From JACCZX01 sp038216465 (GTDB lineage Bacteria; Pseudomonadota; Gammaproteobacteria; Burkholderiales; Burkholderiaceae_F): a stretch of DNA of 64,000 bases. Shown here piece by piece: positions 8,890-17,391 of this stretch. The first letter of the stretch is position 1, and every line of letters starts with the position of its first letter. Under the pieces are notes generated by a model. It saw nothing but the letters and a program-made list of their open reading frames with translations, searched no databases and was not told where the DNA came from. The DNA is taken from assembly GCA_038216465.1 (NCBI GenBank), contig JBBQQC010000014.1, positions 1 through 64,000 on the forward strand. The letters are read 5' to 3'. The translations under genes were made by a program, and so were the position numbers.

Positions 8890-10563
8890 TCACAAAAGCA
8901 CTCTGCGGAAATCTGCCAGTACCTGCGCAAGGTATGTGTTGAAACGCGCCGCGCCGGCACCGTCGACGACGCGGTGATCCCACGACAGCGACAGGGGCAA
9001 GATCAGGCGCGGCGCGAACTGCTTGCCGTCCCACACCGGGCGTGTTTGCGAGCGGCATACGCCCAGGATTGCAACTTCTGGCGCGTTAATAATCGGCGTG
9101 AAATACGTGCCGCCGATGCCGCCCAGCGACGAGATCGAGAACGTACCGCCCTGCATGTCCGTTGGCCCGAGCTTGCCGTCGCGCGCCTTGGCTGCGAGCG
9201 ATCCGGTTTCCTGTGCGATGTCGATGACGCCCTTTTTGTCGGCATCCTTGATCACCGGCACCACCAATCCATTCGGCGTGTCGGCCGCGAAACCGACGTG
9301 AAAGTACTCCTTCAGGATCACCGCATCGCCGGTTTCGGCGTCGATCGAGGCATTGAATTCTGGAAACTTCTTCAACGCGGCCACGCATGCCTTGATCAGA
9401 AACGCCAACATCGTCAGCTTGATGCCGCTCTTTTCGTTCTCCTTGTTCAGCTGGACGCGAAAGGCCTCCAGGTCGGTGATGTCGGCGTCGTCGTGATTTG
9501 TGACGTGCGGGATCGTCACCCAGTTGCGCGTCAATACAGGACCGGAAATTCTGCGGATACGCGACATCTCGACGCGCTTGATCGGGCCGAACTTGGCGAA
9601 GTCGACCTGCGGCCAGGCAGGTAGATGTGACGGCACCCCGGCCGCAACAGCTGTGCCGGTTGCGGATGGCCGCGCACCCCCGGCCATGGCTGCCTTGACG
9701 TGAGACCGTACGTCGTCCTCGGTAATTCGCCCCTTCGCCCCACTGCCGCGCACCGATGTCAATTCCACGCCAAGCTCTCGTGCGAACTTGCGTACCGAGG
9801 GCGACGCGTGCGGCTTGGCACCCGGTGCGGGGCCGAGATCCAACGGCTCGGGGCGTGCGCCCATTTCGGTCGCGAACGCGTGCGAGCGCGTCGGGGTCTC
9901 GACCGGCTTTGGATCCGAGACCAGCGCAGCCGTCACGGCTGGCGCGGCGGCAGCTGTCGCCGGCGCTGGTTTCTGCGCGGCCGCAGCCGCCGTCAGCGTC
10001 GCTACTGGCGTTCCCTTTGACACTTTGTCGCCGAGCTTGATCTTCAGTTCTTTGACCACGCCCGCGTGCGACGACGGAATTTCCATCGACGCCTTGTCGC
10101 TTTCGACCGTGATCAACGATTGGTCTTTGGCGATTGAGTCACCGGGCTTGACCAGCAGTTCGATGACCTCGACTTCCTTGAAGTCGCCGATGTCCGGCAC
10201 GGCGACCTCGACCAATTCTGCAGAAGCGCCGCTGGTTGAAAGCGCGGCCGTTGCAGCGGCAATTGCGGCGGACGGCGCACTTGCAGGGGCAGGCGATGTT
10301 TTCGCAGCGAGGGTCGCCTGCGCTTCGCTGTCAACCAGCAGCAGCGGCGAATCTTTGGACACCTTGTCGCCCAATTTCACCATCAACTGCTTCACGATGC
10401 CAGCCGCCGACGAGGGAATTTCCATCGACGCCTTGTCGCTTTCGACCGTGATCAACGATTGGTCTTTGGCGATTGAGTCTCCCGGCTTGACCAGCAGCTC
10501 GATGACCTCGACGTCCTTGAAGTCGCCGATATCCGGGACCTTCACTTCGACTTGTTGTGCCAT
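8890..10563 (-). CDS. aceF: Dihydrolipoamide acetyltransferase, PDH E2
   Basis: E2 core of the pyruvate dehydrogenase complex; it transfers the acetyl group from lipoyl-Lys to CoA. The 557 residues contain two lipoyl domains (about 1-78 and 120-197), both with ESDKASMEIPS. Ala/Pro linkers and a peripheral subunit-binding domain follow (about 250-290, with VRKFARELGVELTSVRGSG). The catalytic domain ends with SWDHRVVDGAGAARF, which holds the active-site HxxxDG. The two lipoyl segments share a 65-bp stretch that is identical at DNA level. It lies 9 bp after aceE and 4 bp before the proteasome-like gene. Confidence 0.96.
   Translation of the reverse strand: MAQQVEVKVPDIGDFKDVEVIELLVKPGDSIAKDQSLITVESDKASMEIPSSAAGIVKQLMVKLGDKVSKDSPLLLVDSEAQATLAAKTSPAPASAPSAAIAAATAALSTSGASAELVEVAVPDIGDFKEVEVIELLVKPGDSIAKDQSLITVESDKASMEIPSSHAGVVKELKIKLGDKVSKGTPVATLTAAAAAQKPAPATAAAAPAVTAALVSDPKPVETPTRSHAFATEMGARPEPLDLGPAPGAKPHASPSVRKFARELGVELTSVRGSGAKGRITEDDVRSHVKAAMAGGARPSATGTAVAAGVPSHLPAWPQVDFAKFGPIKRVEMSRIRRISGPVLTRNWVTIPHVTNHDDADITDLEAFRVQLNKENEKSGIKLTMLAFLIKACVAALKKFPEFNASIDAETGDAVILKEYFHVGFAADTPNGLVVPVIKDADKKGVIDIAQETGSLAAKARDGKLGPTDMQGGTFSISSLGGIGGTYFTPIINAPEVAILGVCRSQTRPVWDGKQFAPRLILPLSLSWDHRVVDGAGAARFNTYLAQVLADFRRVLL
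10076..10140 (-). repeat. Identical 65-bp repeat in lipoyl domain 2 of aceF
   Basis: This segment is identical at every base, including silent positions, to 10415-10479 in the first lipoyl domain of the same gene. It covers the codons around the lipoylated Lys. The matching lpdA lipoyl segment (about 8140-8205) is similar but has several differences. Recent duplication or gene conversion is the simplest explanation. Confidence 0.9.
10415..10479 (-). repeat. Identical 65-bp repeat in lipoyl domain 1 of aceF
   Basis: Partner of the repeat at 10076-10140, in direct orientation about 340 bp away. Recombination between the two copies would delete one lipoyl domain in frame. Confidence 0.9.
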
Positions 10564-10572
10564 CGCTCGGCT

Positions 10573-13272
10573 CTACGTCGTGACTGGATTGGGCTTGTTT
10601 GCATCGATGCCGTATTTCTTGATCGCATCGGCGACCTTCGCCGCCGGCACCGTACCTTCGTCGGCCAGCGCACGCAAGGCCGCGACCGTGACATAGCGCC
10701 GATCAACTTCGAAAAACTCGCGTAGCTTCGCGCGTGTGTCCGAGCGGCCAAAGCCGTCTGTACCGAGCACTCGGTAGTCGCGGCCGCGCGGCACGTAGGC
10801 ACGGATCTGGTCAGCAAACAGACGCATGTAATCGGTGGTCGCGACAATCGGGCCGGCGCTTTTTTCGAGCTCTCGCGTTGCGTAAGGCTTACGGGGCTTG
10901 TCGTTCGGGTGCAGCAAATTCCAGCGCTCGGCGTCGATGCCGTCGCGGCGCAGCTCCGTAAAGCTAGTCACGCTCCACACGTCGCCCGCAACGCCCCAGT
11001 CCTTTTCGAGCATGTCGGCCGCAGCGATAGCCTCCCGCAAAATCGTGCCACTGCCCAACAGCTGCACGCGTGGAATCGACTTGCCCATGCCACTGCCGGC
11101 GGGACCTTCGCGCAGCAGGTACATGCCCTTGAGAATTCCTTCTTCCTGTCCCTTCTTTAGGCCCGGCTGCGGATAGTTCTCGTTCATCAGCGTGATGTAG
11201 TACCAGACGTTCTCCTGGTTCTCGACCATGCGCTTGAGCCCTTTCTGCATGATGACCGCCACTTCGTGCGCAAACGTCGGGTCGTAGCTGACGCAGTTGG
11301 GGATCGTCGAGCTCATAAGGTGCGAATGGCCATCTTGATGCTGCAAGCCTTCACCGTTCAACGTCGTGCGACCCGCTGTCGCGCCGAGCAAGAAGCCGCG
11401 CGCCTGCATGTCGCCCGCGGCCCACGCCAGATCGCCGATACGCTGGAAGCCGAACATCGAATAGAAGATGTAAAACGGCACCATGATGCGGTTGTTGGTC
11501 GAGTACGAAGTCGCGCCGGCAATCCAGGAGCTCATCGCGCCAGCTTCGTTAATGCCTTCCTCGAGGATCTGGCCTTTCTTGTCTTCGCGGTAATACATCA
11601 CCTGGTCTTTGTCGACCGGTTCGTACAACTGCCCCTGCGAAGAATAGATACCGAGCTGGCGAAACATCCCTTCCATGCCGAACGTGCGTGCTTCATCGGG
11701 AATGATCGGCACCACGCGCGGACCGACGTTCTTGTCGCGCACGAGTTGCGTCAGACAGCGCACAAAGGCCTGCGTGGTTGAGATCTCGCGGCCCTCGGAA
11801 GTCGGCTCCAGCACTGCTTGGAAAGCATCGAGCGCAGGCGCGGCGATCTTTTCATCGGCGACGCGGCGGCGTTGCGGCACAAATCCGCCGAGCGCGCGCC
11901 GGCGCTCAAGCAAATACTTCATTTCCGCTGAGTCAGCCGCGGGCCTGAAGAATGGAACCTGCTCCAGTCGGTCGTCGGGTACCGGGATTGCGAATCGATC
12001 CCGAAACTCGCGAATGGCAGCATCGTCCAGCTTCTTCAGTTGATGAGTCGGGTTCTTGCCCTCGCCGACCTTTCCCATGCCGTAACCCTTGACGGTCTTC
12101 GCCAGGATCACCGTTGGCTGGCCGGTGTGTTTAGTGGCGGCTGCATACGCCGCATAGATCTTGTGCGGGTCGTGACCGCCTCGGTTCAGCCGCCAGATGT
12201 CATCGTCGCTCATGCGCGACACCATCTCGAGCAGCTTCGGGTCCTTGCCAAAAAAGTTCTTGCGCACGAACGCGCCGTCGTTGGCTTTGAAGTTTTGATA
12301 CTCGCCGTCGACCGTCTCTTCCATCACGCGCAGCAAACGCCCATCGTGATCGCGCGCCAGCAGCGGGTCCCAATACGAGCCCCAGATCAACTTGATCACG
12401 TTCCAGCCGGCGCCGCGGAAAGTGCCTTCGAGTTCTTGGATGATCTTGCCGTTGCCGCGCACCGGACCGTCGAGCCGCTGCAGATTGCAGTTGACGACGA
12501 AAATCAGGTTGTCCAGTTTCTCGCGCGCCGCCAGTCCAATCGCACCGAGCGATTCGGGCTCGTCCATCTCGCCGTCGCCGCAAAATACCCACACCTTGCG
12601 CCCTTCGGTGTTGGCGATGCCGCGCGCATGCAGGTACCTCAGAAACCGTGCCTGATAGATGCCCTGAATTGGACCGAGACCCATCGATACCGTCGGAAAC
12701 TGCCAGAACTCCGGCATCACCTTCGGGTGCGGGTACGACGTGACGCCTTTGCCGTCGACGTCGCGCCGGAAATTGATCAACTGTTCTTCGGTCAGGCGGC
12801 CCTCGAAAAAAGCGCGCGCGTAAACGCCCGCGGCGCAATGACCCTGGAAATAAATCAGGTCGCCACCGAAGTCGCCCGAAGGAGCACGCCAGAAATGATT
12901 GAACCCGACTTCCATCAGCGTGCTCGACGATGCATAGCTGGCGATGTGTCCGCCGAGTTCGCCTTCACCGCGATTGGCGCGCACCACAACCGCCATCGCG
13001 TTCCACCGGTTGTACGAGCGAATCCGCTCTTCGATGGCTGCGTCGCCCGGCGAATGTTCTTCGAGATGTGGCGGAATCGTGTTGATGTACGCCGTGTTTG
13101 CGGAATAAGGAAGATGCGTCCCGGAGCGGCGCGCCTTGTCGATCAGCGCCTCGAGCAGAAAATGCGCTCGCTCCGGACCTTCTCGTTCGATCACCGCTTC
13201 AAGGGCATCGAGCCACTCTGCAGTTTCGAGTGTGTCGGGGTCGTTGGCCGCTTGATCGAATAGTGCGGACAT
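10573..13272 (-). CDS. aceE: Pyruvate dehydrogenase E1, homodimeric type
   Basis: ThDP-dependent E1 that decarboxylates pyruvate and acetylates the E2 lipoyl group. At 899 residues it has the usual length of the homodimeric AceE (E. coli 887). The ThDP-binding block GDGEMDEPESLGAIG and the following VVNCNLQRLDGPVRGN (about 230-273) are almost those of E. coli. The N-terminus has NTIPPHLEEHSPGD and NRWNAMAVVVRANR, also typical. The ATG at 13272 has GGAG five bases upstream. It is the first gene of aceE-aceF-bph-lpdA and is divergent from the sensor-kinase gene. Confidence 0.97.
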   Translation of the reverse strand: MSALFDQAANDPDTLETAEWLDALEAVIEREGPERAHFLLEALIDKARRSGTHLPYSANTAYINTIPPHLEEHSPGDAAIEERIRSYNRWNAMAVVVRANRGEGELGGHIASYASSSTLMEVGFNHFWRAPSGDFGGDLIYFQGHCAAGVYARAFFEGRLTEEQLINFRRDVDGKGVTSYPHPKVMPEFWQFPTVSMGLGPIQGIYQARFLRYLHARGIANTEGRKVWVFCGDGEMDEPESLGAIGLAAREKLDNLIFVVNCNLQRLDGPVRGNGKIIQELEGTFRGAGWNVIKLIWGSYWDPLLARDHDGRLLRVMEETVDGEYQNFKANDGAFVRKNFFGKDPKLLEMVSRMSDDDIWRLNRGGHDPHKIYAAYAAATKHTGQPTVILAKTVKGYGMGKVGEGKNPTHQLKKLDDAAIREFRDRFAIPVPDDRLEQVPFFRPAADSAEMKYLLERRRALGGFVPQRRRVADEKIAAPALDAFQAVLEPTSEGREISTTQAFVRCLTQLVRDKNVGPRVVPIIPDEARTFGMEGMFRQLGIYSSQGQLYEPVDKDQVMYYREDKKGQILEEGINEAGAMSSWIAGATSYSTNNRIMVPFYIFYSMFGFQRIGDLAWAAGDMQARGFLLGATAGRTTLNGEGLQHQDGHSHLMSSTIPNCVSYDPTFAHEVAVIMQKGLKRMVENQENVWYYITLMNENYPQPGLKKGQEEGILKGMYLLREGPAGSGMGKSIPRVQLLGSGTILREAIAAADMLEKDWGVAGDVWSVTSFTELRRDGIDAERWNLLHPNDKPRKPYATRELEKSAGPIVATTDYMRLFADQIRAYVPRGRDYRVLGTDGFGRSDTRAKLREFFEVDRRYVTVAALRALADEGTVPAAKVADAIKKYGIDANKPNPVTT

Positions 13273-13338
13273 GAGGTCTCCTATCGTTGTGCGGCGACGA
13301 TACCAGCCATCCGGCTGTTTTCAAATAGCGGCATGCAT

Positions 13339-13353
13339 TTTCATTATATGAAA
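13339..13353. promoter_or_regulatory. Inverted repeat overlapping the aceE -10 element
   Basis: A perfect TTTCAT-TAT-ATGAAA palindrome in the aceE/sensor-kinase intergenic region. It overlaps the minus-strand TATAAT at 13343-13348, about 70 bp before the aceE start, so a protein bound there could repress aceE. The bound factor is unknown, and the site does not resemble the PdhR operator as I know it. Confidence 0.35.
13343..13348 (-). promoter_or_regulatory. Putative -10 element of the aceE operon
   Basis: Consensus TATAAT on the minus strand in an AT-rich island of an otherwise GC-rich region. It predicts a leader of about 65 nt before the aceE ATG. No convincing -35 hexamer is visible 16-18 bp upstream, which would suit an activated or regulated promoter. 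Confidence 0.45.
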
Positions 13354-13448
13354 TATACCTTGCCTTGGACGTACTGCGCGGCGCCGCGGTGGGCGCTGTC
13401 CATAATAGGCTTGCTGATCGCCACCCCTCACAGGATGAACCAGCGCCG

Positions 13449-15827
13449 ATGCGTGCACGCTCAACACCGCCAACCGACCCCGTACTGCTCGCCTTCGACC
13501 CCCTTGCGCGGGCCAACGAAAACCGCTTCAACCTGGGCCGCTACGCGCACCTGCTGGCGATCCTGGTAATCGCGGCTTCGATTGCCGGGCTTGCATCGCT
13601 TTTGATTAACGAGGATCGCGCAATGCAGCGCGACGCGTTGACGCGTGATGTCGACAACGTGGCGCAGTCGTTGTCCCTGCGGCTGCAGACAATGACTGAA
13701 GCCTCGTCCAGCATCGGCCTGGAAATCGGCGACGCGAAGTACAACGAAGGCCGGTTTGCGTCGACCGGCCGCGAGCTGATGATGTCGAAGCCGGAGTTGC
13801 TGCATCTCGCCTATGTCGACGGCACGAATCGGGTGCGCTGGTCGGTGCAGTCGCCGAGCCCACTGGCCGACTGGGCGCGCCCCGCGGCGTCCGAGATCGG
13901 CGCGGAAGTCACGCGCTCGGTGATCAAGCGCGCGCGCGAAACTCACGCTGCTTTCTTTTCGCCGCCGTATGAAGATGAATCGCGGCCGAGCTCCGATCAC
14001 GGCAGCCCGTTCACCGATCTGATTGCACCCGTTTTCAGCGATGACCGCTACGTCGGCGCGGTGCTGGCGCGTGTTTCGCTGCCCGAGCTGCTGCGGCAAA
14101 CCGTCAAGCCCGAGCTAGGTCAGCGCTATCGAATCGCTCTGCGCGACGACAACGGCAGCGTGCTGGCGGCATCGACAAGCAGCGAAGTCCCGGCCGACGA
14201 GCCGCGCTATGCGGTGCGCGTACCTTTACTGTCCGACGGCATCACGATTCAGGCTTCGCCGTTCAGGCAACGCTCGCCCGTACTTGGTAACGCGCTGTCG
14301 TGGCTCGTCCTCGGCCTGACGCTGATCGTGATGATGACGCTGGCCGCGCTTGCACGGCGCGATGCGAGGCAGGCGCAGGTCGAGCGCGTCCTGCGCACCG
14401 AAACGGCATTTCGCCGCGCGATGGAGGATTCACTCGCCACCGGGATGGGGGTCATTGACCGCGGTGGCGTGCTGCGGCACGTCAATCAGGCCTTCGTGCA
14501 AATGACCGGCTGGTCTGCCGACGAGTTGATCGGCAAGTCACCACCGTTTCCGTATTGGCCCTACGAGCGCCGCGCCGAGTACCAATCGAAGCTGGCTATC
14601 GTGCTCGCCGGCAAGGCACCCGCAAGCGGATTCGAACTGAAGGTGATGCGGCGCGACGGATCGCTGTTCGACGCACGTCTGTACTTTTCAGCGCTGCTGA
14701 CCGACGACGGCGAGCAGCTCGGCTGGATGTCGGCGATGGCCGATATAACCGAGCCGAACCGCATCAACGAACAGCTCGCGACCGCGCACGAGCGCTTCAC
14801 GACCGTGCTCGAGTCGCTCGACGCCGCTGTCTCGGTGGTGGCGGACGATCGCGGTGACGAACTGTTGTTCGCTAACCGCAGCTATCGGGACTTGTATGGC
14901 TCAACGCCGACTGGACATCTGCGTCTGCGCTCTGCGCTGCCGTCGCAGGTGGCCGCCGGCGAGGCGTACGACGCCGATGTCTCGCGCTGGTTCGACGTCC
15001 GCACGCGTAATGTGCGGTGGGTCGACGGACGCGACGTGCGGCTGCAGATTGCAACCGACATCACCGAGCGCAAGGCGACCGAAAACATGGTGCGGCAGCA
15101 GCAGGAGAAAGTGGAGCTGACGTCGCGCCTGATGACCATGGGAGAGATGGCGTCGTCGCTCGCGCACGAGTTGAATCAGCCGCTTACGGCGATCAGCAAC
15201 TACAGTCTGGGTGCGGTATCGCGTATGAAGGACGGTGGCATGTCGAACGACGAGTTACTGCCGGCGCTCGAAAAAACGGCGGGCCAGGCGCAGCGCGCAG
15301 GTAACATCATCCGGCGCATCCGCGAATTCGTGAAACGCTCGGAGCCGCGGCGGCGGCCGACCGAAGTCGCACGCATCGTCGAAGACGCGATCGGCTTCGC
15401 CGACATCGAAGCCGCAAAGAAGGGCATCGCGATTCATACCGATGTCGAGCCGGGCCTGCCGCCGCTCGATGTTGATCCGATACTGATCGAGCAGCTGCTG
15501 CTGAACCTATTGAAGAACGCCGTCGACGCGATGGATCAAGCCGCGGTGCGCAGGATCGATCTGGCCGTCAAGCGCCAGGACGAGATGGCAGAATTCTCGG
15601 TCATCGATCGCGGCTCGGGTGTCTCGGAACTGCAGCGCCCGAATCTGTTCCAACCGTTTTTCAGCACCAAGTCAGAAGGGATGGGAATGGGCCTGAACAT
15701 CTGCCGTTCGATTGTCGAGTTTCATCATGGGCGACTGCATGTCGAGCGTAATCCCGACGGCGGAGCGACTTTCGTGTTTACGCTACCGCTGGCTGTGTCG
15801 AGCGAAGCCCGGGAGGACCTCGAGTGA
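13449..15827 (+). CDS. PAS-domain sensor histidine kinase (FixL/DctB-like)
   Basis: Membrane sensor kinase, 792 residues from the ATG at 13449. A first membrane segment (about 33-53) and a second (about 280-302) enclose a periplasmic sensor region. Cytoplasmic PAS domains follow (about 320-560, with FVQMTGWSADELIG). The DHp domain has AHELNQPLTAISNY with phospho-acceptor His573, and the HATPase domain has LLLNLLKNAVDAM and GMGMGLNICRSIVEFHHG. The stop overlaps the GTG of the response regulator, so they form a pair. A longer frame to 13365 exists, but its extra residues look non-native. The ligand is unknown; the periplasmic domain argues against the soluble oxygen sensing of FixL. Confidence 0.85.
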   Translation: MRARSTPPTDPVLLAFDPLARANENRFNLGRYAHLLAILVIAASIAGLASLLINEDRAMQRDALTRDVDNVAQSLSLRLQTMTEASSSIGLEIGDAKYNEGRFASTGRELMMSKPELLHLAYVDGTNRVRWSVQSPSPLADWARPAASEIGAEVTRSVIKRARETHAAFFSPPYEDESRPSSDHGSPFTDLIAPVFSDDRYVGAVLARVSLPELLRQTVKPELGQRYRIALRDDNGSVLAASTSSEVPADEPRYAVRVPLLSDGITIQASPFRQRSPVLGNALSWLVLGLTLIVMMTLAALARRDARQAQVERVLRTETAFRRAMEDSLATGMGVIDRGGVLRHVNQAFVQMTGWSADELIGKSPPFPYWPYERRAEYQSKLAIVLAGKAPASGFELKVMRRDGSLFDARLYFSALLTDDGEQLGWMSAMADITEPNRINEQLATAHERFTTVLESLDAAVSVVADDRGDELLFANRSYRDLYGSTPTGHLRLRSALPSQVAAGEAYDADVSRWFDVRTRNVRWVDGRDVRLQIATDITERKATENMVRQQQEKVELTSRLMTMGEMASSLAHELNQPLTAISNYSLGAVSRMKDGGMSNDELLPALEKTAGQAQRAGNIIRRIREFVKRSEPRRRPTEVARIVEDAIGFADIEAAKKGIAIHTDVEPGLPPLDVDPILIEQLLLNLLKNAVDAMDQAAVRRIDLAVKRQDEMAEFSVIDRGSGVSELQRPNLFQPFFSTKSEGMGMGLNICRSIVEFHHGRLHVERNPDGGATFVFTLPLAVSSEAREDLE

Positions 15828-16465
15828 GCGATAAAGTGGCCGACAGTGCGGAGATCATGGGTGTCGTGTACGTGGTCGACGATGACGATGCGGTGCGCGA
15901 TTCGGTGCAGTGGCTGCTCGAAGCGAGCCGCTACCGCGTGATCGGCTTTCCTAGTGCCGAGGAGTTCCTTGCGAAGCACGATCCGGCCGCGATCGCAGTC
16001 GCCATCCTGGACGTGCGCATGCCCGGAATGAGCGGGCTCGAATTGCAGGAGCAGCTGCTCACTCGCAAGTCACGCCTGCCAATCATCTTCATCACCGGTC
16101 ACGGCGACGTTCCGATGGCGGTGTCGACGATGAAAAAGGGCGCCGTCGATTTTATCGAGAAGCCGTTCGACCAGGCGGCGTTAAAAGCGCTGGTCGAGCG
16201 GATGCTCGCAGACGCGCGCACCCATGCGTCTGCCACCGAGCGCCAGCGTCTGAGCGAAGCGTTGCTGAGCAAGCTGACACCGCGCGAACAACAGGTGCTC
16301 GAGCGCATAGTCGCCGGCCGTCTGAACAAACAGATCGCTGATGACCTCGGCATTTCGATCAAGACCGTCGAGGCGCACCGCGCTAATATCATGGACAAGA
16401 TGAACGCCAATACCGTGGCCGACCTGATGCGCACCGTGTTGACGGGAGGTGCGCTGCGTCAGTAA
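15824..16465 (+). CDS. FixJ/TodT-family response regulator
   Basis: Two-domain regulator of 213 residues. The receiver domain (about 13-130) has VVDDDDAVRDS and phosphorylated Asp in ILDVRMPG. The LuxR-type helix-turn-helix (about 150-207) has LTPREQQVLERIVAGRLNKQIA and ISIKTVEAHRANIMDKM. It starts with GTG, whose last two bases begin the TGA stop of the kinase gene. GGGAGGA at 15811-15817 is a strong Shine-Dalgarno six bases upstream. It is the cognate partner of the preceding kinase. The target promoters are unknown; the divergent aceE promoter is the nearest candidate. Confidence 0.9.
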   Translation: MSDKVADSAEIMGVVYVVDDDDAVRDSVQWLLEASRYRVIGFPSAEEFLAKHDPAAIAVAILDVRMPGMSGLELQEQLLTRKSRLPIIFITGHGDVPMAVSTMKKGAVDFIEKPFDQAALKALVERMLADARTHASATERQRLSEALLSKLTPREQQVLERIVAGRLNKQIADDLGISIKTVEAHRANIMDKMNANTVADLMRTVLTGGALRQ

Positions 16466-16521
16466 TGCGCCATCGCGCATCGTAAACTCGCGTGCCTTAT
16501 TGAAGGCGCTGAAGGCGCGAC

Positions 16522-17385
16522 GTGACGGCTCGAATCATCGATGGCAAGGCGCTGGCGACGCACATTCGCGCAGCGCTGGTCGCGCGGGTTGCACGCCTGA
16601 CGCAAGCGGGTAAGCAGCCGGGGCTGGCGGTGATCCTTGTCGGCGACGACCCTGCGTCAGCAGTTTATGTCCGCAACAAAGCCATCGCGTGCGAGCAGGT
16701 CGGCATTCATTCGACGATTGACCGCCTGCCTGCCAACACCACCGAGATCGCGCTACTGGCGAGGATCGGCCAGCTGAACGCCGATCCCGACGTCCACGGC
16801 ATCCTGGTTCAGACACCGCTGCCGAAGCATCTGAATCCCGCCAAGGTGGTGGAATCGATCGCGTTTGAGAAGGATGTCGACGGATTGCACGCCACCAACG
16901 CCGGACTGACGTCGATGGGTACGCCGTATTTTCGGTCGTGCACTCCGTACGGCGTGATGAAGATGCTCGAGTCGATCGGCGCCACAACCGAAGGGCGCCA
17001 CGCGGTGGTGCTCGGGCGCTCGAACATGGTCGGCAAGCCAATGGCGATGCTGCTGCTGGCGGCCAACGCCACCGTCACGATCGCGCACAGCAAGACGCTC
17101 GATCTCGCGTCGCACGCACGCCAGGCCGACATACTGGTCGCGGCGGTCGGTCGGCGCCATCTGGTGACCGCGCCGATGGTGAAGCCGGGCGCCATCGTCA
17201 TCGACGTCGGCACCAACCGCACGGCAGAAGGCAAGCTGACGGGCGACGTCGATTTTGAGAGCGTCAAGGATGTCGCGGGCTGGATTTCGCCGGTACCGGG
17301 CGGCGTCGGCCCAATGACGATCGCGATGCTGTTGACCAACACCGTTGAAGCGGCAGAACGCCGCGCCGAGATAGAAAGATTGTGA
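16522..17385 (+). CDS. folD: Methylenetetrahydrofolate dehydrogenase / cyclohydrolase FolD
   Basis: Bifunctional one-carbon enzyme converting 5,10-methylene-THF to 10-formyl-THF with NADP. The 287 residues match family length. Substrate site: VYVRNKAIACEQVGI with catalytic Lys near residue 54. Further blocks are GILVQTPLPKHL, KDVDGLHATN, NADP-binding VVLGRSNMVGKPMA and the C-terminal PVPGGVGPMTIAMLL. It starts with GTG at 16522; no other start fits. It is followed 6 bp later by prlC on the same strand. Confidence 0.96.
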   Translation: MTARIIDGKALATHIRAALVARVARLTQAGKQPGLAVILVGDDPASAVYVRNKAIACEQVGIHSTIDRLPANTTEIALLARIGQLNADPDVHGILVQTPLPKHLNPAKVVESIAFEKDVDGLHATNAGLTSMGTPYFRSCTPYGVMKMLESIGATTEGRHAVVLGRSNMVGKPMAMLLLAANATVTIAHSKTLDLASHARQADILVAAVGRRHLVTAPMVKPGAIVIDVGTNRTAEGKLTGDVDFESVKDVAGWISPVPGGVGPMTIAMLLTNTVEAAERRAEIERL

Positions 17386-17391
17386 GCTCTG

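Noticed and set aside
12040..13263. 407-codon plus-strand open frame opposite aceE
   Set aside because: Antisense to a highly conserved enzyme; no recognisable domain or start signal.
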